A DNA stretch of 64,000 bases from Mycolicibacterium nivoides (lineage in GTDB: Bacteria; Actinomycetota; Actinomycetes; Mycobacteriales; Mycobacteriaceae), in NCBI RefSeq assembly GCF_003855255.1, contig NZ_CP034072.1, positions 4,831,208 through 4,895,207 on the forward strand, in the 5' to 3' direction. A program made the translations under genes and the position numbers. Under the pieces are notes generated by a model. That model was not told where the DNA came from. It did no database searches and saw only the letters and a list, made by a program, of their open reading frames with translations. The first letter of the stretch is position 1, and every line of letters begins with the position of its first letter. Of this stretch, positions 8,293 to 16,442 are shown piece after piece.

Positions 8293-11291
8293 TCGTTATC
8301 GGTTCCTCTGGTCTCACGGGCATGCGATCGTCCGGCGTGCACGCCTCCGAAAAGGTTGCTGGTGCTCGTACGGACAGCCTCGGGGTCACGCGGTTTGAAC
8401 GCCGCGAACATGCCGCTGTCAGGTTCGTCTGCCGATGCTACCGTCTCGACGCTGTCGTCGTTGCGGTGTACTCCGCCGTTGCGGTGACGGCCGTTGGACT
8501 CAGGGGCGGATGCCGCGACTGCAGCTGCGATACCACCCGGCACCAGGCGGGCACCCGGCGTACGCATGGGCAGGCCTTCCTCGGTGTGCTGCTCGACGGG
8601 TGCATCCTGCGCCGCGGCGGCCACCGACCAGCCCTTCTCCCAGACCGTCTTCCAGTCCAGGTCGGCGCTGCGCACGTGAGTCGTCGGATCGATCTCGAAT
8701 TCCGAGACCATCGACTGATAGATCGAGTCGCCCTGGACATCGGGGCTTTCGTCCTGCGCCGCGGCGGATTCGACCGGTTCCTCGGGTCCGTGCTCGGCTT
8801 GATGAGCCGCACCGTTTAGACCGTTGAGACCATTGACGCCATTGAGGCTGCTGTGACCGTTGAGATCACTTGCCCCGTTGAGGTCGCCGTGACCGTTCAG
8901 ACCGTTGAGGCCCGAAGCACCGTTGACGCCGTTGGTGGCCGCCTGTCCTCGGGACGCGAAGAACGATGAGGTGTTGGTGGGCGTCTGACGTCCGGCCTCC
9001 ACATCGTCGGTCGCCTCGTCGGTGGCTGCCGCGTCGGCTGATCCCGCGATTTCGCCCTTGGCCAGGGCCGCACTCTCTTCGGTGTGCACCGGCCACTGCT
9101 GCGGCCACTCCCCGACCGGCTCGTCCGCGGGCTCCTCGACCGGCGCCTCGGCGGCCGGTTCCGGTTGCGGGGCGAGCGTGCCCGGCAGCTCCGAGATGCC
9201 ACTGGCACCGGGACTGCGCTGAGGCAGCAGGTCGAACGGCATCTCGGCACCGTTGAGGTGGGGTTCGTCAGCGCCGGACCCGAACACCGACGCATCGGCA
9301 GGGTCGGCATCCAGCGACAGCGCCGCCGCGATCCCGGCATGCGCGTCGACGGGCCTGCCGTACGGAAGGTCGTCGACCGAGTCGCCACCGTCGCGGGCCA
9401 GAAGCGTGGCCGGGATGTACACCCCGGCCGTGGTGCCCGAGCTCGGTTCTTCGGCGACGGTGCTGCGCAGCCGCACCACCAGACCGTGCTGGGTGGCCAG
9501 CCGCCCGACCACGAACAGACCCATGTGGCGCGCGGTGTAGGGATTGACCTCACCGCCGGACTGCAGGCGGGTGTTGGCGACCCGCAGATCGGCTTCGGTC
9601 ATGCCGAGGCCGACATCGCTCACCTCGATCACCAACGCGCCCTTGGCCGCGTGCACGGCCGACACCCGCACCTGCGAGATCGGCGGCGAGTAGCGCAGCG
9701 CATTGTCGAGCAGCTCGGCCAGGAGATGGATCAGATCGCCCGCAACCGTACCGGTGATCTCGACGTCGGCCACCGAGGCGGTGACGACGCGGGTGTAGTC
9801 CTCCACTTCCGAGGCCGCGGCATTGATCACCGTCGCCAACGGCACCGGGCGGCTGTGCTCCCGAGCCAGCTTGGATCCGGAGAGCACCAGCAGGTTCGCG
9901 CCGTTCCGGCGCATGCGGGCGGCCAGGTGGTCGAGCCGGAACAGGCTCTCCAGACGTTCCGGGTCGTCCTCGTTGCGCTCCAGCTGATCGATGAGCGACA
10001 GCTGCTGGTCGACGAGCGAGCGGCTGCGCCGCGACAGCGTCTCGAACATGTCCGAGACCTGCAACTGCAGCTGAGCCTGTTCCCCGGCGAGGAACACCGC
10101 CTGCTCGTGCAGCTCGTCGACGGCATGGGCCACCTGACCGACCTCTTCGGTGGTCTGCACCGGGATCGGGGTGACCGGCACCAGTTCGCCGCCGGCGCGG
10201 ACCCGTTCGATCTCCTTGGCCAGGTCCTGGTGCGCCACCTTGAGCGCGCTGTCGCGCAGCGTCCGCAGTGGGCGCACCAGTGAGCGGGCCACCAACAACA
10301 CGATGACCATGGCGCTGACGATCGCGGTCGCCACCAGGATGGCGTCGCGGATCGCGTCGTTGCGGGCATCGTTGGCCTGGGCCTCCACGGCGGCCGGAAT
10401 GGACGCGGTGGTGTCTTCGACGATCTGCCCGGCGATCTTGTTGGTCGCGTCCAGCGAGGCCAGCATGTCCGGATTGCCGACCAGTGGAATACCGGGATTC
10501 GACATCATCGCCATGCGCTTGACCATCTCGGCGCGAAGCGTCGCCGCCTCTTCGGAACCACCTCCGAGCACCTTCGTCAGCGCAGCGACGGTGGACGGCT
10601 CGGTACCGGCCATGGTGATCATCGACGTGCGCAGCAGTGGCTCCGGCTCGTCCCCGCCCCGGTTGACCAGCATCCGCTGGATCGCCATCTGCCCGCGGGC
10701 ACCGACCGCGCGGGCCAGCGCCTCAACCTGGGCCTGAACCGTCTGCTGATTGCTGTGCACCGAGCCGGTGATCGCGGCTTCCCCGGTCAGCAGCAGCGGG
10801 CCGTAATCAAGGATGCGCTGACGCAGATCGATCGAATCGGACATCACCGCGTCGACAAGCTGCTGTCCCTTGCCGAGAAGGCCGGTGATGGCCTGGCCGA
10901 CATCCTCGGACACATTGGTGGCGTCTACCCGTTGCTGCAAATCGGATTTGCGCTCATTGAACGTGGACACCGCAGACTGTCCGTCGCCACCTTCGGTAGC
11001 TGCAATGAGGACACCCTCCATCGCCGACATGTAGCGGTCGACGTCGGGAATCACTTCGGCGCGATCGGCCGCCAACCGCAGATCTCCGGCGGCGCTGGCA
11101 CTGGCATATATGCGCAAGCCACCGAACGTCGCCGCCAGGATCAACGGCACGAGGACAATGGCGAGGACTTTTCGACTGACCGGCCAGTTGGCCGGTGACC
11201 AGCGCGAGGGGCGCTTGGCCGGAGCCGATGGTGCTGGGGAGAATTCGACGAGGGTGCCGTCAGCCTGTTTGAGCTGCGTAAAGGCAGTCAT
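8289..11291 (-). CDS. Conservon membrane sensor histidine kinase-like protein (Rv3365c type)
   Basis: The 1000-residue protein has a cytoplasmic N-terminus, a membrane helix near residues 40-62, an extracytoplasmic helical sensor region resembling nitrate/nitrite-sensing (NIT) domains to about 315, a second helix near 317-337, a HAMP-like linker, and a histidine-kinase-type ATPase domain (N box [16 protein letters not shown] box DVGLGM, later [10 protein letters not shown]). No typical phosphoacceptor H box is obvious, as in other conservon kinases. The C-terminal 350 residues are low-complexity, including (L/V)NG repeats encoded at about 8811-8940. It heads the operon kinase-roadblock-DUF742-GTPase-MfpA. 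Its length exceeds the roughly 876 aa remembered for Rv3365c, mostly through this tail. Confidence 0.88.
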   Translation of the reverse strand: MTAFTQLKQADGTLVEFSPAPSAPAKRPSRWSPANWPVSRKVLAIVLVPLILAATFGGLRIYASASAAGDLRLAADRAEVIPDVDRYMSAMEGVLIAATEGGDGQSAVSTFNERKSDLQQRVDATNVSEDVGQAITGLLGKGQQLVDAVMSDSIDLRQRILDYGPLLLTGEAAITGSVHSNQQTVQAQVEALARAVGARGQMAIQRMLVNRGGDEPEPLLRTSMITMAGTEPSTVAALTKVLGGGSEEAATLRAEMVKRMAMMSNPGIPLVGNPDMLASLDATNKIAGQIVEDTTASIPAAVEAQANDARNDAIRDAILVATAIVSAMVIVLLVARSLVRPLRTLRDSALKVAHQDLAKEIERVRAGGELVPVTPIPVQTTEEVGQVAHAVDELHEQAVFLAGEQAQLQLQVSDMFETLSRRSRSLVDQQLSLIDQLERNEDDPERLESLFRLDHLAARMRRNGANLLVLSGSKLAREHSRPVPLATVINAAASEVEDYTRVVTASVADVEITGTVAGDLIHLLAELLDNALRYSPPISQVRVSAVHAAKGALVIEVSDVGLGMTEADLRVANTRLQSGGEVNPYTARHMGLFVVGRLATQHGLVVRLRSTVAEEPSSGTTAGVYIPATLLARDGGDSVDDLPYGRPVDAHAGIAAALSLDADPADASVFGSGADEPHLNGAEMPFDLLPQRSPGASGISELPGTLAPQPEPAAEAPVEEPADEPVGEWPQQWPVHTEESAALAKGEIAGSADAAATDEATDDVEAGRQTPTNTSSFFASRGQAATNGVNGASGLNGLNGHGDLNGASDLNGHSSLNGVNGLNGLNGAAHQAEHGPEEPVESAAAQDESPDVQGDSIYQSMVSEFEIDPTTHVRSADLDWKTVWEKGWSVAAAAQDAPVEQHTEEGLPMRTPGARLVPGGIAAAVAASAPESNGRHRNGGVHRNDDSVETVASADEPDSGMFAAFKPRDPEAVRTSTSNLFGGVHAGRSHARETRGTDNE
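8811..8940 (-). repeat. Tandem (L/V)NG codon repeats in the kinase tail
   Basis: About 43 residues of the kinase tail consist of VNG and LNG triplets separated by short Gly/Ala/His/Ser spacers. In DNA this appears as repeated CCGTTGA or CCATTGA units on the plus strand, imperfect and in frame. Such a tract can vary in copy number by slippage without breaking the frame. Confidence 0.75.
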
Positions 11292-11622
11292 CGGCGCCCA
11301 ACCGCACTACCGGCTGCGTGGCCGCAATTTACTCGTGGGGCGTGATTCATAAGACTTCCTGCTGTTTCCGCCCACGCGGGGGCGGGCGTCAAACGCCTTG
11401 GCAATTGCACGAGTATGACAGCAGCTCGCGAGCGTTTCCACAATTCTTACTGAACAGACAGAGTTCGTGACCGAGCCGTAGCGCAGTTGTGTGGTAATCG
11501 AGCAAACAGCGCTGTCCTTGCCGAATCGCGTGCCGATTTCCACTTCCTATTCCGAGTGCCGATTCGGACCTCATTTACTTCCCGATTCGCCCCCGGGCGG
11601 GCCTTCGTACGATCATCGTCGG
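11292..11622. other. Divergent intergenic region between conservon and trmL
   Basis: This 331-bp region has no credible gene and is clearly AT-richer than its flanks. It must hold the conservon promoter (minus strand) and the trmL promoter (plus strand). No operator or promoter could be assigned with confidence; a GC-rich CGCGGGGGCGGGCG stretch lies near 11378. Confidence 0.6.
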
Positions 11623-12087
11623 ATGTTCCGGGTGTTGTTCTTTTCTCCCCGCATCGCACCCAACACCGGCAATGCGATCAGGATGGTGGCAGGTACCGGG
11701 TGCGAGCTGCATCTGGTCGAGCCCCTGGGCTTCGATCTGTCCGAACCCAAGCTGCGCCGGGCCGGCCTCGACTACCACGACCTGGCATCGGTGACCGTGC
11801 ACGTCGATCTGGAGGCCGCGTGGCGCGCGTTGATGCCGGCCCGGGTCTACGCATTCACCGCCCATGCGTCGACCTCGTTCGCCGATATCGCCTACCAGCC
11901 GGGAGATGTGCTGATGTTCGGCCCGGAACCCACCGGACTGGACCCACAAACTCTGGCCGACCCGAATATCACCGCGCAGGTACGTATTCCAATGCTCGAC
12001 GGCAGGCGGTCATTGAATCTGTCCAATGCCGCGGCCGTCGCGGCCTATGAGGCATGGCGCCAACACGGGTTCGCCGGCGGCGTCTAG
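11623..12087 (+). CDS. trmL: tRNA (cytidine(34)-2'-O)-methyltransferase, SpoU/TrmL family
   Basis: The 154-residue protein is a minimal SPOUT methyltransferase with the three family motifs: an N-terminal PRIAPNTGNAIRM containing the catalytic-type Asn, FGPEPTGLD, and RIPMLDGRRSLNLSNAAAVAAYE, which forms the trefoil-knot SAM site. TrmL methylates the ribose at the wobble position of certain leucine tRNAs. The length equals that of Rv3366, the homologue at the same place next to the conservon. The ATG at 11623 is chosen because the family begins with a short FRVLFFSP strand; upstream in-frame codons do not resemble the family. Confidence 0.92.
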   Translation: MFRVLFFSPRIAPNTGNAIRMVAGTGCELHLVEPLGFDLSEPKLRRAGLDYHDLASVTVHVDLEAAWRALMPARVYAFTAHASTSFADIAYQPGDVLMFGPEPTGLDPQTLADPNITAQVRIPMLDGRRSLNLSNAAAVAAYEAWRQHGFAGGV

Positions 12088-12200
12088 TTACGCCGCGGGC
12101 GTGGGCCGCCACGCGACCCACGCCCGAATCTCACAGAGAGTTCATACACCGGCTTCACAATTGCACCGGAGGGCAACAGCCGCCCCAGAGCCCCCAGGGC

Positions 12201-12854
12201 TCACCAACTGTCCCAGTGCGAGAACTGCTCGGCCGGAAGGCGCTTGGCCTTCTTGAAGTCGGTGCCCTTGGTGTAGGCGATCGGGAACAGCCCCGCCTGC
12301 GCGTACCGATCGAACGGAATGCCCAGCAGTTCGGCGGCCTGCTTCTCGCCGTCACCGAGCAGGTGCAGCGTCGTCCAGGCCGACCCCAGGCCGCGCGAGC
12401 GCAGCGCCAGCATGAAGCTCCACACCGCGGGCAGCAGTGAACCCCAGAAGGACGCACCGATCCCGGCGGGTGCGCCATCGGGCCGGCCCTCGAGGCACGG
12501 GATCATCAGCACCGGCGCCTTCTCGAAGTTGTCGGTGAGGTACCTGGCGGAGCTCATGACGGCGTCCACCTGCTGATCGCGGATGTCACCGCGCTCGGGT
12601 GCCGGCAGGTCGAGGTACGGGTTGGCGTTTGCCCGGTAGATGTCGGCCAGGGCCTTCTTCTTTGCCGGGTCCTCGACGAAAACCCATTGCCAGCCTTGCG
12701 CATTCGACCCGGTGGGCGCCTGCAGTGCCAGGTCGAGACACTCCGTGATGACCTCACGCGGAACCGGCTTTTCGAAGTCGAGGCGTTTGCGCACCGAGCG
12801 GGTGGTGGTGAGGAGCTCATCAACGGTCAAGTTAAGGGCTGGTTCGGCTGTCAT
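12201..12854 (-). CDS. Nitroreductase-family flavoprotein (Rv3368c type)
   Basis: The 217-residue protein has the nitroreductase fold signatures: N-terminal TRSVRKRLDFEKPVP (FMN phosphate binding), APTGSNAQGWQWVFV, and a C-terminal GIPFDRYAQAGLFPIAYTKG. These enzymes use FMN and NAD(P)H to reduce quinones, nitro compounds or enones; the natural substrate is unknown. The homologue Rv3368c has the same place between spoU and dnaE2. It is convergent with trmL, about 110 bp away, and its promoter region upstream contains the terminator hairpin of the next gene. Confidence 0.85.
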   Translation of the reverse strand: MTAEPALNLTVDELLTTTRSVRKRLDFEKPVPREVITECLDLALQAPTGSNAQGWQWVFVEDPAKKKALADIYRANANPYLDLPAPERGDIRDQQVDAVMSSARYLTDNFEKAPVLMIPCLEGRPDGAPAGIGASFWGSLLPAVWSFMLALRSRGLGSAWTTLHLLGDGEKQAAELLGIPFDRYAQAGLFPIAYTKGTDFKKAKRLPAEQFSHWDSW

Positions 12855-12890
12855 GCCGCGAGACTACAACCGCTCACCGGTGAAATCAGA

Positions 12891-12921
12891 GAAGCTCCCC
12901 AGCAGTTTGCTGGGGAGCTTC
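12891..12921 (-). terminator. Hairpin terminator candidate after the 190-aa protein gene
   Basis: A perfect 14-bp stem, GAAGCTCCCCAGCA with its exact reverse complement and a 3-base GTT loop, lies about 85 bp downstream of the minus-strand gene ending at 13006 and just upstream of the nitroreductase start. It is suited to terminate the former; the hairpin has no long U-tract, as is usual in mycobacteria. Confidence 0.7.
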
Positions 12922-13005
12922 CAATCATCGTGCGCCGCAGTGCAACTCAGCTAACCGATGAAGGTTGCGCGCCGTCGCCGAATCGGCGACCGCGCACGGG
13001 GTCTA

Positions 13006-13578
13006 TCAGCCGGCGTTCTCGGAGACCAGCACCGGCTCCCAGCCGTTGGCCTGCGGCTCGTCCGATGAGCCGTAGTCGGCCGAGGACGGGACGGCGTGGA
13101 TGCCGTGATCGTCGCCGGGCAACCCGCCGAGCGCCGCGATGGTGTCCCGGATCTTGGCCGCCTCGGCGTCGGTCGGCGTTGCGCCGGCCTCGAGCTCGTC
13201 GAGCAGTCCGTCGCGCAGGCCGGCACCGTTGGCCACTTCCTGCGCCGACAGCTTGGCGTGGATGCGGGTGACGTAGATCTGCTGTCCCAGAGAGGATCCC
13301 GGCGCCGAAGCGGCATGGGCCATCAGCGAGTCATACCGCTGACGGACCCCGCTCAGCGCCACGATGACCGCGGGAGACGGCCGGTTGCTGCTGGCAGCCT
13401 CGGCCAGGGAGGCACGCAGCTTGCGCAGACCGGACAGGACGACGTCGGCGCGCTTGTGGAACTTCTTGTCCTCGGGGAAGGGCAGTGCATCGATCGCGGC
13501 GGAATACATGTGCATCGCCGCCTCCGACAGACTGACGATGACCGCCGAATCACCTTCCAGCGTCGCGTTTTGTCCCAT
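13006..13578 (-). CDS. Uncharacterised protein with XRE-like helix-turn-helix segment
   Basis: The function of this 190-residue protein is not recognised. The N-terminal two thirds look all-helical. Residues from about 105 (RIHAKLSAQEVANGAGLRDGL, then a basic/acidic helix) resemble a helix-turn-helix of the XRE type, but the match is by eye only. The C-terminal 35 residues are acidic and disordered-looking. The ATG at 13578 follows the segment shared with the divergent coiled-coil gene. DNA binding is an inference. Confidence 0.65.
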   Translation of the reverse strand: MGQNATLEGDSAVIVSLSEAAMHMYSAAIDALPFPEDKKFHKRADVVLSGLRKLRASLAEAASSNRPSPAVIVALSGVRQRYDSLMAHAASAPGSSLGQQIYVTRIHAKLSAQEVANGAGLRDGLLDELEAGATPTDAEAAKIRDTIAALGGLPGDDHGIHAVPSSADYGSSDEPQANGWEPVLVSENAG

Positions 13579-13843
13579 GGGCCCTCAATTCTCAAGCGAA
13601 AAGATCAACAGAAAAGTGAGCGGCCGGTTGCCGGACCTGTCGGACCGATCCACCGCCGCTCGCGGTGAGCACGCCGATGACACTAGCGGTTACAGCGCGG
13701 CTCGTCATCGCTAGGGGCACTTGAAGAATGACGAAAAACAGAGTATGCGAATGCCGGTGCCACCGGCCGGTAGCGCCCGCTGCCGAGGTTGGCCTTACTC
13801 TGAACGCCGGCACGGTGGCAGGCTTGGCCGATGGGAGGTCGAC

Positions 13844-14809
13844 ATGGCCGGACTAACTGAATCGACAAGGGTCGCTGAGTCTTCAGGGGGTGCCCCGTTG
13901 GATTACAGCCAGATCGGTGACACGACTGAACCGATGCGGGTGGCGGCGGTGGATCGCGACCCGGCCCCCAATGCCTTGTCGATCGACCCCAAGGCCGGCA
14001 TCGGTTGGCTGGTGTGCGGCGGCCTGAGCAGCCTGGCCATCGTCTGGTATCTGCTGTTCAGCCCGGGCGAGCGCGGAAGCAAGGCCGAGTGGTTCTTCGG
14101 TGCCGTCATCTTCGTCGTCGTGATGGTGACGATGTGGCTGACCCTCACCGTCCAACGTCAGGCCAAACACGACATCGCCCAAGCCGACGAGCGTCTGCGC
14201 CGTGAGTTGGCGGCCGCCGACGAACGCTCGGCGCTGGAACTCGCACTGACCCAGAAATGGCATCGGGCCCAGATGGAGTCCCAGCAGAAGCTGCACGATG
14301 CCGAACTGGTGGCGCAACGGGAACTGGCCCGCATCGAGCGCAACAACCTGCTCGAACAACTACAGAAGCAGGCGATGATCGAGGTGTCACGTGCGGTCGG
14401 CGCACACACCCGGATGCTCGCCACGCTGTGGACCGAAGGTGCGACACAACTGCGCAACCCGGACCGCGACGAGCGGGAAACCGTGATGAACGCGCTCTTC
14501 GGACAGATCAGCCAGGTGGTCAGCGACGTTTCGGTCGAACTGGACAACGCCCATCTGCTCAGCCAGGACGACCGCCTGCAGGATGCGCTGAACCGGGTCA
14601 ACGACGCGGTGCTGCTGGCGATCCAGGTTGCCGAGGATCTGCACGCCGACGTGGTCGAGGGACGGACCCCGGAAACCAACCCCATCCCCGCGGTCCAACG
14701 CCTGCTGCACGAGCGGGCCACGGACGCGCGGCGGCTGGCGTGGTCGCTGCTGCGGACCGGGCTTGAGGACAGCTCCCAGAGCGCCGTGGATCAGGGCGAT
14801 ACCGTCTGA
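13844..14809 (+). CDS. Membrane-anchored coiled-coil protein, unknown function
   Basis: The 321-residue protein has a polar N-terminus, two adjacent hydrophobic helices (about residues 55-73 and 87-105), then a long charged helix rich in Glu, Arg, Ala and Gln (about 107-190) predicted to be a coiled coil, and a helical C-terminal part. Both termini would face the cytoplasm. The ATG at 13844 has GGGAGG a few bases upstream, better than the longer frame from 13721. It is divergent from the HTH-like gene at 13006-13578. No family was recognised; a scaffold or division-linked role is only a guess. Confidence 0.7.
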   Translation: MAGLTESTRVAESSGGAPLDYSQIGDTTEPMRVAAVDRDPAPNALSIDPKAGIGWLVCGGLSSLAIVWYLLFSPGERGSKAEWFFGAVIFVVVMVTMWLTLTVQRQAKHDIAQADERLRRELAAADERSALELALTQKWHRAQMESQQKLHDAELVAQRELARIERNNLLEQLQKQAMIEVSRAVGAHTRMLATLWTEGATQLRNPDRDERETVMNALFGQISQVVSDVSVELDNAHLLSQDDRLQDALNRVNDAVLLAIQVAEDLHADVVEGRTPETNPIPAVQRLLHERATDARRLAWSLLRTGLEDSSQSAVDQGDTV

Positions 14810-15204
14810 CCCGACTGCAGCGACCGCCGTGCGTGGTCGATCAATCGAGCGGCACTGGCACTTGGCTTTCTGGCGCTGTTCCACACCAACGCCAAGCACC
14901 CACGCAGATCCAAGTCTGCGATGTGCGACAGGCTCGATCCTTCCCGATGAATACCCCTGGCCGACAGCATGTTCGATGCGATCGAACGCGGCCCGACCGC
15001 CCCAGCCGGTCGGTCGACGAGCTCCAGATCTCCGCCTGAGCACCTTCCAGAGCCTGGACTATCGCAACTCGCGCTTCGAAACTCTGAGCCACGTCGCGGT
15101 GGAGTTCACGCCCGGCGCGCTGGATTCGGCAGGCACCAGCTTTCCCGTGAAGAAATCTCGATGCAGTCCGGATCGGGGCCTGATGGATATATCGCCTGGG
15201 CCCA
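14810..15204. other. Gene-poor stretch, possible decayed coding remnant
   Basis: About 395 bp follow the coiled-coil gene without a convincing gene. The base composition and third-position pattern are less GC-biased than in flanking genes, and the several short open frames do not share a consistent codon bias. A protein-like stretch (FQSLDYRNSRFETLSH then VAVEFTPGALDSAG) in the plus frame near 15045-15140 may be a remnant of a lost gene, but no family can be named. Confidence 0.4.
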
Positions 15205-15921
15205 CTAACGGGTTGACACGCCGGGGACTGTGCACACCATGACGCGGCGGGCCACGAGAGCCGCCGCCCGCGGGTCGCCTCGTTCGATTGCCGAGTAGAG
15301 ATCCGCGTGCGCCTTCTCATCGCGGCGGACGGTGGCCTCGGACCAATGGTCGCGACTGGAGAAGATCTCTTCGGAAGTGGCCCGGAGCGTCCCGGCGAAG
15401 GACTCGTACAGCGTCACGAGCACCGAGTTATGTGTTGCCGCAACGATGGCCGCATGAAAGCGGAGGTCAGCGTCGATGAGATCATTCGTGCTCGACGCCG
15501 TTCCCCGCGCTGTCAGGGCTCGCTTGATCTCATCAAGATCCGTGCGGGTACGGCGATGGGCGGCCAGCCGGCTCGCCTCGACCTCCAACAGCAGCCGAAC
15601 CTCGGTGACGTCGCCGATATCGGATTGCCTGATCTGACGATCGAGTTCTGATACCGGGGTCGCAGAGACCACGAAGGTGCCGGAGCCTTGCCGCGAACTC
15701 AGTTGCCCGGAGGCGATCAAGGACCGCACAGCTTCTCTGCTGGTGGACCGGCCGACGCCGAGGAGCCTGGCCAGTTCCTGCTCATTCGGGATACGGGCAC
15801 CAACCGGCCACTCGCCCTGCTTGATCAGCCGACTCAGTTCGGCGCAGCACTGCACGACAAGCGAATCGCGTTCGACCGCTCGAACCGCCACCCCAGCCTC
15901 CTCGTCATCAGGTACCGGCAT
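15205..15921 (-). CDS. GntR-family regulator, FCD (FadR) subfamily
   Basis: The 238-residue protein has an N-terminal winged helix (about 25-90: GARIPNEQELARLLGVGRSTSREAVRSL, then GSGTFV) and an all-helical FCD ligand-binding domain (from about 105: EVRLLLEVEASRLAA, DLRFHAAIVAATHN, and HADLYSAIERGDPRAAA), in which conserved Asp and His residues usually bind a metal and a carboxylate effector. No metabolic gene adjoins it to hint at the ligand; the adjacent gene-poor stretch may once have held the target. The start at 15921 gives a normal FCD-GntR length. Confidence 0.85.
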   Translation of the reverse strand: MPVPDDEEAGVAVRAVERDSLVVQCCAELSRLIKQGEWPVGARIPNEQELARLLGVGRSTSREAVRSLIASGQLSSRQGSGTFVVSATPVSELDRQIRQSDIGDVTEVRLLLEVEASRLAAHRRTRTDLDEIKRALTARGTASSTNDLIDADLRFHAAIVAATHNSVLVTLYESFAGTLRATSEEIFSSRDHWSEATVRRDEKAHADLYSAIERGDPRAAALVARRVMVCTVPGVSTR

Positions 15922-15959
15922 GGTCCTCTGATGATCTTAGGTGTTGTGGGTCGAGCGGC

Positions 15960-16313
15960 TCAGCACTTGACGTCGACATACACGGTCTTACCGGTGACCG
16001 TGGTGGAGAGGTCGCCACCCGGGACCCCGTGATCGGTGCGCGAGTACGTCTGGCCGTGCCGAACCGCAGTCACCGCGCAGTCCTCGGAGCGTCCTGTGCC
16101 GAATCTGTTGACCACGACGGCGTAGCCCTGGGCCTTGAGCTGGCGGACAACCTGATCGACCGACGACGGCCCGGATGGCGCGGCACCGACCACTGGGGCC
16201 GGACCGAACAACACGCCTAATAGAGCTGCTCCAGCCCCCAATGACCCGCCCAGTGACACTGGGTGAACTGGTTTGTGAGTACAGCGAAACCGCCTGGTGG
16301 ACATGCTGTTCAT
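15960..16313 (-). CDS. Small secreted protein, unknown function
   Basis: The 117-residue protein has a basic N-terminus and a hydrophobic Ala/Gly/Leu stretch ending in VVGAAPSG, a typical signal peptide with cleavage after AxA. The mature part of about 80 residues contains LKAQGYAVVVNRFG and two cysteines (EDC and the C-terminal VDVKC), likely a disulfide. Similar small exported proteins occur in many mycobacteria; their function is unknown to me. The ATG at 16313 with AAGGGA upstream is preferred to the longer frame from 16397. A weak iron-box-like sequence lies about 100 bp upstream. Confidence 0.75.
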   Translation of the reverse strand: MNSMSTRRFRCTHKPVHPVSLGGSLGAGAALLGVLFGPAPVVGAAPSGPSSVDQVVRQLKAQGYAVVVNRFGTGRSEDCAVTAVRHGQTYSRTDHGVPGGDLSTTVTGKTVYVDVKC

Positions 16314-16413
16314 ATCGCGATCCCTTTCCACGCTTCGGGCCCTGCGTGACCTCCGGCTAACTCGAAATTGCTCAGGTCCTCTGAGCACTTTGACCATAAC
16401 ACCGCCCCTACGT

Positions 16414-16432
16414 CGAAGTAAGGGTTACCTAA
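16414..16432 (-). promoter_or_regulatory. Weak IdeR iron-box-like sequence
   Basis: On the minus strand the 19 bases begin TTAGGTAACCCTTAC and match about 15 of 19 positions of the IdeR consensus as I recall it. It lies between the dnaE2 stop and the small secreted protein gene. The right half-site is poor, so binding is doubtful. Confidence 0.3.
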
Positions 16433-16442
16433 CTCACAGGGC

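Noticed and set aside
8811..8940. Direct repeats considered as a CRISPR array
   Set aside because: Units are short, in frame and encode (L/V)NG tripeptides; there are no regular spacers of CRISPR length and no cas genes.
14841..15320. 159-codon minus-strand frame across the gene-poor stretch
   Set aside because: Its composition is Arg/Ser/Ala-rich and it overlaps the GntR gene; no similarity was seen.
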